This document shows positions 8,088-14,882 of a stretch of 14,882 nt of DNA, in pieces. A program made the translations under genes and the position numbers. The DNA is from an uncultured Bacillota bacterium (GTDB lineage Bacteria > Bacillota > Clostridia > Caldicoprobacterales > UBA3941), in contig CALGOY010000142.1 in assembly GCA_937960725.1 (NCBI GenBank), forward strand, positions 1 through 14,882, written 5' to 3'. The notes under the pieces are model-generated. The model saw only the letters and a program-made list of their open reading frames with translations, made no database searches and had not been told where the DNA came from. The first letter of the stretch is position 1, and each line of letters begins with the position of its first letter.

Positions 8088-10166
8088 ATGGGTATCGATA
8101 GGTATGAGCTAGTTAAAAGGCACAATCCTGTATTGAAAGATTTTGATCTTAGTTCCCCCTTGTCAGTAGGCAACGGAGAGTTTGCGTTTACTGTGGATGC
8201 TACGGGACTTCAGACCTTTCCCCGAGTATATGACGATGCAACTCCACTTTGTACTCAAGCCCAATGGGGATGGCATTCATTTCCTCCATCTAAACGAGAA
8301 GATTTTACTAGGGATAAATTAAAAGCTAAGAAATATAATGTATATGGCCGGGAGGTAGGGTATTATACTTCTAGCGAAGGACAGGAAGAGCTTTTTCACT
8401 GGCTGAGGCAGAATCCCCATAAGCTTAACTTATGTAATATAGGATTTGACTTTTCAGATTTGGGTTTTTCTAATTTCGATCAAAGGGAAATTGGCTTAAT
8501 TGATAAGGGCAGTATTTATCAGGAATTGGATATGTGGCGGGGAAAGATCACAAGCAATTTTTCTATAGATGGCTACCCTGTAAACGTTGTAACGACCTGC
8601 CATCCTGAGTTTGATGCGGTTTCTGTAAGGATAAAATCAGCCCTTATAGGAGCAGAAAAATTAAAAGTTGCTTTTCGCTTTCCCTATGGTTCTCCATTGA
8701 AAAATGCTTCGGATTGGGAAAGCGATGATAGGCACGAAACTAAAGTCATATTTTCTGGTGAGAATTTCGTTGATCTGCTTAGAATTATAGATGATGAACG
8801 GTATTTTGTAAGAATATCATTTAACAAGGGTGCGGAGTTTTTAAGACAAGGAAGAAATTGTTTCTGCCTGAAAGCTTCTTATGGTATCGACCTTATTGAG
8901 TTTAGCTGCATGTTTTCTCCAACTCCAATCCGCCAGACCTTGTTGGATTTTGAAGATGTAGAGAGGGCAAGTAGCAGATATTGGGAAAGTTTTTGGCTGG
9001 AGGGCGGTGCCATAGAGCTAGCAGAGAGTGAAGACAGTAGGGCGATTGAATTGGAAAGGCGTATTATACTTTCTCGATATCTTACTGCCATACAGTGCTG
9101 TGGCTTTATGCCTCCTCAGGAAACAGGGCTCACTTGCAATAGCTGGTATGGAAAGTTTCATTTAGAGATGCACTACTGGCATGCAGCCCATTTTCCCCTT
9201 TGGAATCAGCCTGAGCTGCTGGAAAGAAGTTTATGGTGGTATATGTCCATAATGGACAAGGCAGAGGAGCTGGCTAAGTCTCAGGGTTATAAAGGGGTTA
9301 GATGGCCTAAGATGGTAGCCTATGATGGGTATGATAGCCCATCCCCCATAGGTCCGCTACTGATTTGGCAGCAGCCCCATCCGATTACTTATGCTGAACT
9401 TTGTTATAGGGCGCATCCTGATAGGCAAACCCTGGAGCGATATAGCGATATGGTATTTAAGACGGCTGAGTTTATGGCTTCCTACGTAGTATTTGACGAA
9501 GATAGTGACAGATATGTTCTGGGACCAGGGCTAATCCCTGCCCAGGAGAATCATAAACCTGAGATTACTTTAAACCCAACTTTTGAATTAGAATATTGGA
9601 GATATGGGCTGGAAGTGGCAAATCAATGGAGAAAACGGCTTGGGCTTCCAAGCAATCCTGAATGGGAACAAATAATATCCAAATTATCCAAACTTCCTAA
9701 AAAGGATGGAGTTTATCTTGCTCATGAAAATTGCCCAGATACCTTTACTAAATTTAACTACGATCATCCTTCTATGCTCTGTGCTTTGGGGATGCTTCCG
9801 GGCTTGATGGTGGACAAGGAGATAATGGCTAATACTTTGGAGAAAGTGTTGGATAGCTGGATATTTGAACAGATGTGGGGATGGGATTTTCCAGTAATGG
9901 CTATGACGGCAGCAAGGCTTGGGAAGCCTGATATGGCAATAGACCTTCTGTTGATGGATACGCCGAAAAACACTTATCTTCCCAATGGGCACAACAAGCA
10001 GGGCGATAGAGAAGATTTACCCCTTTATCTTCCTGGAAATGGAGCGCTGCTAATTGCTACCGCCATGATGGCCGCAGGATGGGATGGCAATAACCAGCCT
10101 ACGCCTGGATTTCCTAAGGACGGCAAATGGAAGGTTAAATGGGAAAAAATTAATCCTTATATATAA
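8088..10166 (+). CDS. Uncharacterised (alpha/alpha)6-barrel glycosidase-like protein
   Basis: A 692-residue protein without signal peptide, so probably cytoplasmic. Residues 1-300 look like a beta-sandwich domain (PLSVGNGEFAFTVD at 24-37) and residues about 320-680 like a six-hairpin toroid, the arrangement of the GH65/GH95 group. The best markers are KFHLEMHYWHAAHF (356-369), then PELLERSLWWY, LIPAQENH (482-489), and LYLPGNGALL near the C-terminus. The PAQEN segment resembles the PEN motif that holds the acid Glu in GH95 fucosidases (here E487), but the Asp of the GH95 QIDGNFG base motif is replaced by LPGNG, and the Asn pair is not seen. The activity is therefore unassigned. Start: AAAGGGG at 8073-8079, 8 nt upstream. 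Only 22 nt separate it from the GH43 gene, implying joint action on plant-wall oligosaccharides. Confidence 0.75.
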   Translation: MGIDRYELVKRHNPVLKDFDLSSPLSVGNGEFAFTVDATGLQTFPRVYDDATPLCTQAQWGWHSFPPSKREDFTRDKLKAKKYNVYGREVGYYTSSEGQEELFHWLRQNPHKLNLCNIGFDFSDLGFSNFDQREIGLIDKGSIYQELDMWRGKITSNFSIDGYPVNVVTTCHPEFDAVSVRIKSALIGAEKLKVAFRFPYGSPLKNASDWESDDRHETKVIFSGENFVDLLRIIDDERYFVRISFNKGAEFLRQGRNCFCLKASYGIDLIEFSCMFSPTPIRQTLLDFEDVERASSRYWESFWLEGGAIELAESEDSRAIELERRIILSRYLTAIQCCGFMPPQETGLTCNSWYGKFHLEMHYWHAAHFPLWNQPELLERSLWWYMSIMDKAEELAKSQGYKGVRWPKMVAYDGYDSPSPIGPLLIWQQPHPITYAELCYRAHPDRQTLERYSDMVFKTAEFMASYVVFDEDSDRYVLGPGLIPAQENHKPEITLNPTFELEYWRYGLEVANQWRKRLGLPSNPEWEQIISKLSKLPKKDGVYLAHENCPDTFTKFNYDHPSMLCALGMLPGLMVDKEIMANTLEKVLDSWIFEQMWGWDFPVMAMTAARLGKPDMAIDLLLMDTPKNTYLPNGHNKQGDREDLPLYLPGNGALLIATAMMAAGWDGNNQPTPGFPKDGKWKVKWEKINPYI

Positions 10167-10188
10167 AAATTTAAGGGAGATGATTTGG

Positions 10189-11697
10189 ATGGAGCGGACT
10201 GTTGATATTATTCGGGAATGCCCGTGGGGTGACTTGGGAAACGGTTATTATAAAAACCCTGTCTTAAATGCAGATTATTCGGATCCTGATGTAATCAGGG
10301 TGGGAGAAGACTTCTACATGGTTTGTTCAGATTTCCATTTTATGGGGATGCAGGTCTTACATTCAAAGGATTTGGTCAATTGGACTATCATAGGGCAGAT
10401 ATATGATCGTTTAGATATCGATCCCTGTTATGATAATATGGAAGGATATGCTAAGGGGAGCTGGGCTCCTGCTATAAGGTATCATAATGGCTTGTTTTAC
10501 GTTTATTTTTGCACCCCCAATGAAGGCTTGTATATGAGTACAGCGGAGGATCCCAGGGGTCCATGGAGCCCTCTTCATGAGGTTAAACGGGTTTCTGGAT
10601 GGGAGGATCCCTGCCCTTTTTGGGACGATGATGGAAATGCGTACCTTGGTCACAGCACCGTAGGGGCAGGTCCAATTATAATACATAGGATGAGTCCAGA
10701 TGGAAAAGAGCTTTTAGATGATGGAGTAGTTGTATATGTAGGAAAAATTGCAGAAGGAACTAAAATTTACAAGCGAAATGGATATTATTATCTAATAATA
10801 CCGGAGGGTGGAGTAGAAACTGGTTGGCAGACGGTGCTTCGCTCCAGAAGTATATACGGGCCCTATGAGCGGAGAGTAGTACTTGAGCAGGGCTCAACTA
10901 ATATAAACGGACCTCACCAGGGAGCGTTGGTGGAGTTGGAATCTGGTGAAACCTGGTTTATGCATTTCCAGAGCGCAGGTACCTTAGGAAGGGTATGCCA
11001 TCTTCAGCCAGTGAAATGGGTGGATGATTGGCCTATTATGGGGGCTAGCGGAGAGCCGGTAACGATCTATAAGAAACCAGATGTGGGGCGCGAATATCCT
11101 GTAGTCTTCCCTGCTACTTCAGATGAGTTCGATGGACCCGAATTGGGGCTGCAGTGGCAGTGGAACCATAACCCGGTTGATGAAAATTGGTCGCTGACGG
11201 AAAGGCCCGGCTATCTCAGGCTTAAAGCCATGTACGCAACTGATATTTTCCATGCTAGGAATACTATTACTCAAAAGTTAATGGGAAATAAAGGGGAGAT
11301 TGTAACCGAACTTAGTATTGAGAATATGAAAGAGGGGCAGAGAGCCGGGTTAGCTTATATTGCCGCTGAGGAAGAAAACTGGATTGGGATAGTTAAAGAT
11401 AAAGATGGATGTTATATAAAAGCGGTTACAGCCGGTATTGTATATCATGGACCTAAAATCAGTACTAATACAGTTTGGTTTAAAAGTATCTTGAATTTAA
11501 CATCGTCTACCCGATTTCTGTTTAGCCTGGACGGAAACAATTTTATTCCCTTTGGGGGAGATTGCAAATTGCGTTGGGGATTTTGGAAAGGGGCTAGGAT
11601 AGGCCTGTTTAGCTATAATACTATAAAAGATGGCGGTTGTGCTGACTTTAACTGGTTCCGCTATAAGCACGAGAGGGAATTGGAGCAAGGCATCTAA
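10189..11697 (+). CDS. GH43 beta-xylosidase / alpha-L-arabinofuranosidase-like enzyme
   Basis: A 502-residue inverting glycosidase without signal peptide, so it would act on oligosaccharides taken up into the cell and release xylose or arabinose. Residues about 20-290 form the five-bladed propeller. The three GH43 acidic residues are visible: base D32 (NADYSDPD), pKa modulator D140 (WEDPCPFWDDDG) and general acid E189 (AEGTKIYKRNGYYYL). Residues about 310-495 (from DEFDGPELGLQWQW) match the C-terminal beta-sandwich found on beta-xylosidases of this family. The start at 10189 is preferred because AAGGGAG at 10173-10179 is 9 nt upstream; an ATG at 10180 abuts that site, and longer versions run into the previous gene. 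Substrate choice between xylosides and arabinosides cannot be decided by eye. It is the last gene of the tldD run and stops 9 bp from the convergent araC-type gene. Confidence 0.92.
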   Translation: MERTVDIIRECPWGDLGNGYYKNPVLNADYSDPDVIRVGEDFYMVCSDFHFMGMQVLHSKDLVNWTIIGQIYDRLDIDPCYDNMEGYAKGSWAPAIRYHNGLFYVYFCTPNEGLYMSTAEDPRGPWSPLHEVKRVSGWEDPCPFWDDDGNAYLGHSTVGAGPIIIHRMSPDGKELLDDGVVVYVGKIAEGTKIYKRNGYYYLIIPEGGVETGWQTVLRSRSIYGPYERRVVLEQGSTNINGPHQGALVELESGETWFMHFQSAGTLGRVCHLQPVKWVDDWPIMGASGEPVTIYKKPDVGREYPVVFPATSDEFDGPELGLQWQWNHNPVDENWSLTERPGYLRLKAMYATDIFHARNTITQKLMGNKGEIVTELSIENMKEGQRAGLAYIAAEEENWIGIVKDKDGCYIKAVTAGIVYHGPKISTNTVWFKSILNLTSSTRFLFSLDGNNFIPFGGDCKLRWGFWKGARIGLFSYNTIKDGGCADFNWFRYKHERELEQGI

Positions 11698-11706
11698 CGA
11701 ATGCTA

Positions 11707-12597
11707 TCATTTTCGCAGGGAGTTGGGAGCAGAGAGATGATTTATAGCTTTATGTTTTCTGTATGAGGATGGAGAAAGTGAAGTAATTTTTTTAAAAACC
11801 CTTCCAAAATGAGCAACATTTTTAAAGCCTACCGCCTGAGCAATCTCTATGATTTTTGCATTAGAATTTTTAAGCAGTTTTTGCGCTTCTCGGATCCGGA
11901 CTAAATTCAAATATTCTACGAAGTTAAATCCTGTTACCTCTTTAAAAAGCCTGCTTAAGTAGTAGGGACTAATATAGAAGATATCAGCAATCTTAGTAAG
12001 ACTTAGCGGCTTATCGTAGTGTCTATTTATATATTGTACAATTTCAGAAATTCTTTCGTGTATAGTGTTATTTGCATCTATATCGACAGAAAGTTCATCT
12101 CTCTGCTCTATCAACCGATTAATAAAAATTAGCAGCTGTATAAGATAAGTTTTTAAGGAAATAAAATATCCAGATTCTTTTAGCGATTGTTCTCTAAGCA
12201 TTTCCTTGATTAAATTTTCAACAAAAACTTGGTCTGCTTCGTCTAGCCTAATTATGGGCCTGTCCGTTTCAAAACAACGCAATAGATATTGTTTTTCTTC
12301 TTCGGGGCATATATTTAGAAATTCTTCCTTGAAATCGATAAGCAGTCGTTCGTGATGGGGGATTTTGCTGTCAATTGTCTTATGTATATCATTTTTATAA
12401 ATAAGCACTAGATCTCCTTTTTTAATAGAGTATATCTTGTCTTTAATAAAATAATTCCTTTCTCCACTTATCAGATAATATATTTCGTAGTGTTCGTGAT
12501 AGTGATGGGAAGGCATAGTATAATATCCTTGCCGTTTCGAATGGCTAATATTTATTAGCAAATCAGAACTCGTTTGTAGAGCATTGGTATAATTCAT
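11707..12597 (-). CDS. AraC-family transcriptional regulator with cupin-like sensor domain
   Basis: A 296-residue DNA-binding regulator. The N-terminal half has the cupin-like pattern HHYHEHYEIYYLISGE (31-46) followed by KKGDLVLI, a likely sugar-binding pocket. The C-terminal 100 residues carry two helix-turn-helix motifs: LSLTKIADIFYISPYYLSRL (198-217) and IIEIAQAVGFKNVAHFGRVF (249-268), with the usual Phe-Lys spacing to the second recognition helix. The ATG at 12597 (minus strand) is chosen because AGGGGTG at 12604-12610 is 6 nt upstream; the longer open frame to 12672 would add 25 hydrophobic residues with no ribosome site. It is divergent from the oxidoreductase gene and convergent with the GH43 gene. 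By position it probably controls the oxidoreductase and perhaps the glycosidase or xylAB operons in response to a sugar. Confidence 0.92.
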   Translation of the reverse strand: MNYTNALQTSSDLLINISHSKRQGYYTMPSHHYHEHYEIYYLISGERNYFIKDKIYSIKKGDLVLIYKNDIHKTIDSKIPHHERLLIDFKEEFLNICPEEEKQYLLRCFETDRPIIRLDEADQVFVENLIKEMLREQSLKESGYFISLKTYLIQLLIFINRLIEQRDELSVDIDANNTIHERISEIVQYINRHYDKPLSLTKIADIFYISPYYLSRLFKEVTGFNFVEYLNLVRIREAQKLLKNSNAKIIEIAQAVGFKNVAHFGRVFKKITSLSPSSYRKHKAINHLSAPNSLRK

Positions 12598-12617
12598 ATG
12601 GCTCACCCCTAGCAAAG

Positions 12618-12646
12618 ATATTATCACAATTTTAAAAATTAGTAAA
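12618..12646 (-). promoter_or_regulatory. Candidate promoter for the araC-type gene
   Basis: Read on the minus strand, TTTACT (12641-12646) and TAATAT (12618-12623) are spaced 17 bp. Each matches the consensus at four of six positions. Transcription would begin near 12611, leaving a very short leader that holds just the ribosome site, so this is only a moderate candidate. Confidence 0.35.
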
Positions 12647-12699
12647 GCAAAATATGCAGCATTTTTGGACAATTAAGCAATAAATGATAAGAAAACGGA

Positions 12700-12732
12700 T
12701 AAATATTGCGATATAATATAGTTAAATATTGC
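12700..12732 (+). promoter_or_regulatory. Direct repeat TAAATATTGC x2, candidate AraC-type operator
   Basis: The 10-bp sequence TAAATATTGC occurs exactly at 12700-12709 and again at 12723-12732, 23 bp apart, about two helical turns. AraC-family proteins with two helix-turn-helix motifs commonly bind such direct repeats. The pair lies between the divergent regulator and oxidoreductase genes and just upstream of the candidate plus-strand promoter at 12746-12775, the usual place for activation. An imperfect copy (AAATATGC) occurs at 12650-12657. Confidence 0.45.
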
Positions 12733-12745
12733 ATACATCCAAACT

Positions 12746-12775
12746 TTGATGGAGATACATAACGCATAATATATA
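12746..12775 (+). promoter_or_regulatory. Candidate promoter for the oxidoreductase gene
   Basis: TTGATG at 12746-12751 and TATATA at 12770-12775 are spaced 18 bp, with transcription expected near 12782. An alternative -10, TATAAT at 12712-12717, lies between the two operator-like repeats but has no good -35, so if it were used the repeats would act as a repression site. Confidence 0.35.
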
Positions 12776-12812
12776 AAAGCGAAAGTTGTTGTTATGTAAT
12801 AAAATAATTTAT

Positions 12813-12831
12813 GGAGGGGAGATAAGAATTG
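12813..12831 (+). promoter_or_regulatory. Ribosome binding site fixing a TTG start
   Basis: GGAGGGG at 12813-12819 is followed after 9 nt by TTG at 12829. No ATG or GTG lies in frame at suitable distance, and the codons after TTG immediately enter the Rossmann strand KYALVGTGG. The ATG at 12811 is out of use: it meets a stop after four codons. Confidence 0.7.
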
Positions 12832-14118
12832 GCAAATAGAAAAAAGTATGCTTTAGTAGGTACAGGAGGAAGGGCAAGATTCTTTTACAGTGCTATTGTA
12901 GATACATTTAAGGACACCAGTGAACTGGTAGCGTTTTGTGATATTAACCAGACGCGAATGGATTACGCTAACAAAGTAATTTCTGAAGAATATGGAGCAA
13001 AACCTGTCAATACTTATACCTGCGACCGTTTTGACGAGATGATCAAGAATGAAAAGCCTGATGTTGTGATAGTTACAACTATAGACCGTACCCATCACAC
13101 CTATATTATCCGTGCCATGGAGCTAGGCTGTGATGTAATTACAGAGAAACCAATGACCATTGATGAAGAAAAATGCCAGGCTATTTTGGATGCTGTTAAG
13201 AGAACTGGTCGAGATCTAAGGGTTACCTTTAACTATCGCTATGCCCCCCATAATACTAAAATCAAAGAGCTAATTATGAATGATACTATCGGTGATGTAT
13301 TTTCAGTGCATTTTGAGTGGCTTTTGGATACCAGGCATGGGGCGGACTACTTCAGGCGTTGGCACAGGGATAAGAGAAATAGTGGAGGACTTTTGGTTCA
13401 TAAATCTACCCACCACTTTGACTTGGTGAATTTCTGGTTAGGAACCCGTCCCAAAACAGTATTCAGCATGGGAGATCTTCTGTTCTACGGCCGTGAAAAT
13501 GCTGAGAAGCGTGGAATAACAAAGTTCTACTACAGGGCTCATGGTAGCGAACATGCAAAAAATGATCCGTTTGCGCTGCATTTGGAAGATAACCCACAGC
13601 TAAAGGCCTTATACCTCGATGCGGAGAAAGAAGATGGCTATCTCAGAGACCAGAGTGTTTTTGGGGATGGTATTAGTATTGAGGATACTATGGCAGTAAT
13701 GGTGAGATATGAGAATAAAGCTATAATGACTTACTCCTTGAATACTTATATGCCCTGGGAAGGCTTTAGAATAGCATTTAACGGAAGCAAGGGACGAATC
13801 CAGATGACCGTTGTTGAGAATACCTATGTAAATGCAGGAGGAGATGTTGAAGAAGAAGGAGCTGTAAGGAAAAAGAGCATTACGGTGTTCCCAATGTTTG
13901 ATGCTCCCTACAATGTACCAATTGAAGAAAAAGAAGGAGGGCATGGAGGAGGAGATCCCTTACTTCTAAAAGATTTGTTTGGCGTTCCAGAGGATGATCC
14001 ATTTAACCGAGCTGCTTCTCATATAGACGGTGCTTATTCTATCCTCGTTGGCATCGCTGCTAATAAGTCTATTAGTACCGGCATGCCTGTCAATATTAAA
14101 GATTTGGTAGAGTTTTAA
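12829..14118 (+). CDS. Gfo/Idh/MocA-family NAD(P)-dependent oxidoreductase
   Basis: A 429-residue cytoplasmic dehydrogenase. The N-terminal Rossmann fold shows KYALVGTGGRARFF (6-19) with an Asp-containing second strand (FCDINQTRM), and the family motif EKP (106-108) supplies the conserved lysine K107. The substrate domain has GGLLVHKSTHHFDLVNFW (186-203), where H195 and D198 match the conserved His and Asp, while the Asp expected at the G-L-L-D position is H191. An insertion of about 70 residues (210-280, with ITKFYYRAHGSEHAKNDP) makes it longer than typical 330-360-residue relatives. Members act on sugars, sugar acids and cyclitols or act as redox glycosidases; the substrate here is unknown. 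It starts at TTG, is divergent from the AraC-type regulator, and is followed by its own terminator, so it is probably a single-gene unit under that regulator. Confidence 0.9.
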   Translation: MANRKKYALVGTGGRARFFYSAIVDTFKDTSELVAFCDINQTRMDYANKVISEEYGAKPVNTYTCDRFDEMIKNEKPDVVIVTTIDRTHHTYIIRAMELGCDVITEKPMTIDEEKCQAILDAVKRTGRDLRVTFNYRYAPHNTKIKELIMNDTIGDVFSVHFEWLLDTRHGADYFRRWHRDKRNSGGLLVHKSTHHFDLVNFWLGTRPKTVFSMGDLLFYGRENAEKRGITKFYYRAHGSEHAKNDPFALHLEDNPQLKALYLDAEKEDGYLRDQSVFGDGISIEDTMAVMVRYENKAIMTYSLNTYMPWEGFRIAFNGSKGRIQMTVVENTYVNAGGDVEEEGAVRKKSITVFPMFDAPYNVPIEEKEGGHGGGDPLLLKDLFGVPEDDPFNRAASHIDGAYSILVGIAANKSISTGMPVNIKDLVEF

Positions 14119-14148
14119 GAGCTACGGAAAATAGAGGAGTAAAAGGCG

Positions 14149-14187
14149 GGGACAGGAGGCCTTTAGGCCTTCTGTCCCTTGTTTTTG
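14149..14187 (+). terminator. Intrinsic terminator after the oxidoreductase gene
   Basis: A 13-bp stem (14149-14161 with 14166-14178, one G-T pair) closed by a TTTA loop and followed by TTGTTTTTG. It lies 30 nt after the stop codon and separates this gene from the ECF transporter unit. Confidence 0.9.
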
Positions 14188-14192
14188 TAGAA

Positions 14193-14220
14193 TTGACTTA
14201 TTTACAATTTATGATAAAAT
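14193..14220 (+). promoter_or_regulatory. Sigma-A type promoter for the ECF transporter unit
   Basis: TTGACT at 14193-14198 and TAAAAT at 14215-14220 with a 16-bp spacer. Transcription would begin near 14227, giving an untranslated leader of about 155 nt before the start codon at 14382. Confidence 0.6.
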
Positions 14221-14227
14221 AATCACA

Positions 14228-14360
14228 AGCGCTGGCAGAAGCCGGTTTCGTGGAAACTATCTTAGAATTACTTTATTTTGCATATTATCGATCGATCTAT
14301 ATACCATGAAGGTATAGACTTTCAGTAGAAAGTCATATCTTAATGGTATTTTTATTTTTA
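14228..14360 (+). promoter_or_regulatory. Structured leader with terminator hairpin and possible antiterminator
   Basis: The leader begins with two small hairpins: CTGGC/GCCGG (14232-14236 with 14241-14245, AGAA loop) and, sharing base 14245, GTTTC/GAAAC (14245-14249 with 14253-14257). It ends in a long hairpin, 14301-14349, made of three 7-bp blocks (ATACCAT/ATGGTAT, AAGGTAT/ATATCTT with a G-T pair, GACTTTC/GAAAGTC) and an AGTA loop, followed by TTTTATTTTTA: a terminator placed before the gene. The upstream copy TATCTT at 14258-14263 could pair with AAGGTA at 14309-14314 instead, and TATACC/GGTATA (14300-14305 with 14311-14316) is a third option; either would break the terminator. This is the layout of a riboswitch or other attenuator. 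I do not recognise the ligand class: no T-box, TPP, FMN, cobalamin or folate riboswitch core is seen. Confidence 0.55.
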
Positions 14361-14381
14361 TAAGGGATTTGGAGGGATAGT

Positions 14382-14882
14382 ATGAAAAAAGCCTCTACTA
14401 GAAATTTGGTTCTTGCCGGTTTTTTTATTGCCTTAGCTGTTATCTTACCCTATTTTACAGGAAGGATCGGGGAGTTAGGACGAGCTCTGCTTCCTATGCA
14501 TATTCCAGTATTAATAGCGGGATTTGTATGCGGTTGGCCCTATGGATTGGTTGTAGGCTTCGTAGCCCCTATACTTAACAGCATCATATCAGGTATGCCG
14601 CCTATGTTTCCAGCTGCTACGGTTATGAGCTTTGAGCTGGCTACTTATGGCTTAATGACTGGACTTTTGTACAAATTGTTTCCTAAAAGAGATGTTTTTG
14701 TGTATCCTGCCCTGCTCTTATCCATGGTAGCGGGCAGGATTGTATGGGGTATTGCAAGCCTATTCTTCATTGGATTAAGTGGAGATAGCTTCACTTGGCA
14801 GGCATTTATAGGGGGCGCCTTTTTAACTGCCCTCCCACGACTAATTCTCCCAATCCTACCCATACCTACCCTCCCCCCCCCC
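14382..14882 (+). CDS. ECF transporter S component, 5' part (runs off the window)
   Basis: The open frame starts at ATG 14382 (GGAGGG at 14371-14376, 5 nt upstream) and has no stop through 167 codons to the window edge. It is a membrane protein with about five hydrophobic segments in the visible part (near residues 9-25, 41-68, 80-97, 107-131 and 141-160). The block LPMHIPVLIAGFVCGWPYG (37-55), with APILNSIISGMPPMFP after it, is typical of the small substrate-binding (S) subunits of energy-coupling factor importers for vitamins and related compounds. The S subunit binds the ligand and associates with the EcfT/EcfA module. The ligand cannot be told from the sequence. The last 15-20 codons are doubtful because the DNA there turns abnormally C-rich. 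Confidence 0.8.
   Translation, partial: MKKASTRNLVLAGFFIALAVILPYFTGRIGELGRALLPMHIPVLIAGFVCGWPYGLVVGFVAPILNSIISGMPPMFPAATVMSFELATYGLMTGLLYKLFPKRDVFVYPALLLSMVAGRIVWGIASLFFIGLSGDSFTWQAFIGGAFLTALPRLILPILPIPTLPPP
14830..14882. other. Degenerate C-rich end of the sequence
   Basis: From about 14830 the bases become overwhelmingly pyrimidine with repeated CTCCC/CTACC units and finish in a run of nine or ten C. The encoded residues lose the hydrophobic pattern of a final membrane helix and become proline-rich (PILPIPTLPPP). This looks like the low-quality tail of a read or contig rather than real coding sequence. Confidence 0.6.

Noticed and set aside
12598..12672. Longer N-terminus for the AraC-type regulator
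   Set aside because: The extra 25 residues are hydrophobic, lack a ribosome binding site and come from AT-rich intergenic DNA; the ATG at 12597 has AGGGGTG at the right distance.
14228..14300. T-box, TPP, FMN, cobalamin or THF riboswitch
   Set aside because: None of the conserved core sequences of these classes could be found; only the general attenuator layout is supported.
14645..14863. Minus-strand open frame at the right edge
   Set aside because: It is opposite the ECF S-component frame, which has a good ribosome site, membrane-protein character and an upstream promoter.
1..14882. CRISPR arrays, tRNA or rRNA genes, insertion sequences, phage genes, attachment sites
   Set aside because: No regularly spaced repeats, cloverleaf-like sequences, transposase or integrase frames, or flanking inverted repeats were seen; the decayed region also lacks transposon remnants.

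Overview
The window looks like a chromosomal fragment from an AT-rich, low-GC Gram-positive anaerobe (Clostridia-like). Genes are preceded by strong GGAGG-type ribosome binding sites, promoters are of the TTGAxx/TATAAT type, the xylose isomerase has the Clostridium-type length and motifs, and there is an ECF-type vitamin transporter subunit. The species cannot be named from the sequence alone. The right edge ends in a degenerate C-rich tail, so it is probably a contig end.

Layout. (1) 26-2869: xylA and xylB, the two-step route from D-xylose to xylulose 5-phosphate, closed by a strong hairpin. (2) 2947-3381, minus strand: a small DUF2935-type helical protein. (3) 3454-5205: a graveyard holding the C-terminal part of an LplA-like sugar ABC transporter binding protein (one in-frame stop) and a GH10 xylanase broken by frameshifts, a stop and internal deletions that removed both catalytic glutamates. 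(4) 5328-11697: a promoter followed by four same-strand genes, tldD, tldE, an uncharacterised (alpha/alpha)6-type glycosidase-like protein and a GH43 beta-xylosidase/arabinofuranosidase-like enzyme. (5) 11707-12597, minus strand: an AraC-family regulator with a cupin-like sensor domain, divergent from (6) 12829-14118, a Gfo/Idh/MocA oxidoreductase that starts at TTG and ends in a clear intrinsic terminator. The shared 231-bp intergenic region carries a 10-bp direct repeat that is a candidate operator. (7) 14193-14882: a promoter, a roughly 150-nt structured leader ending in a long terminator hairpin with a possible alternative fold, and the 5' part of an ECF transporter S component.

The common theme is use of plant-wall pentose sugars. 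Imported xylo- or arabino-oligosaccharides would be cut in the cytoplasm by the two signal-peptide-less glycosidases and the xylose fed to XylA/XylB, probably under the AraC-type regulator. The uptake and xylanase genes that would complete the scheme are decayed here, so the organism must use other copies or has shifted to short oligosaccharides. The TldD/TldE pair inside the glycosidase operon, and the leader before the ECF gene, are the least explained parts.
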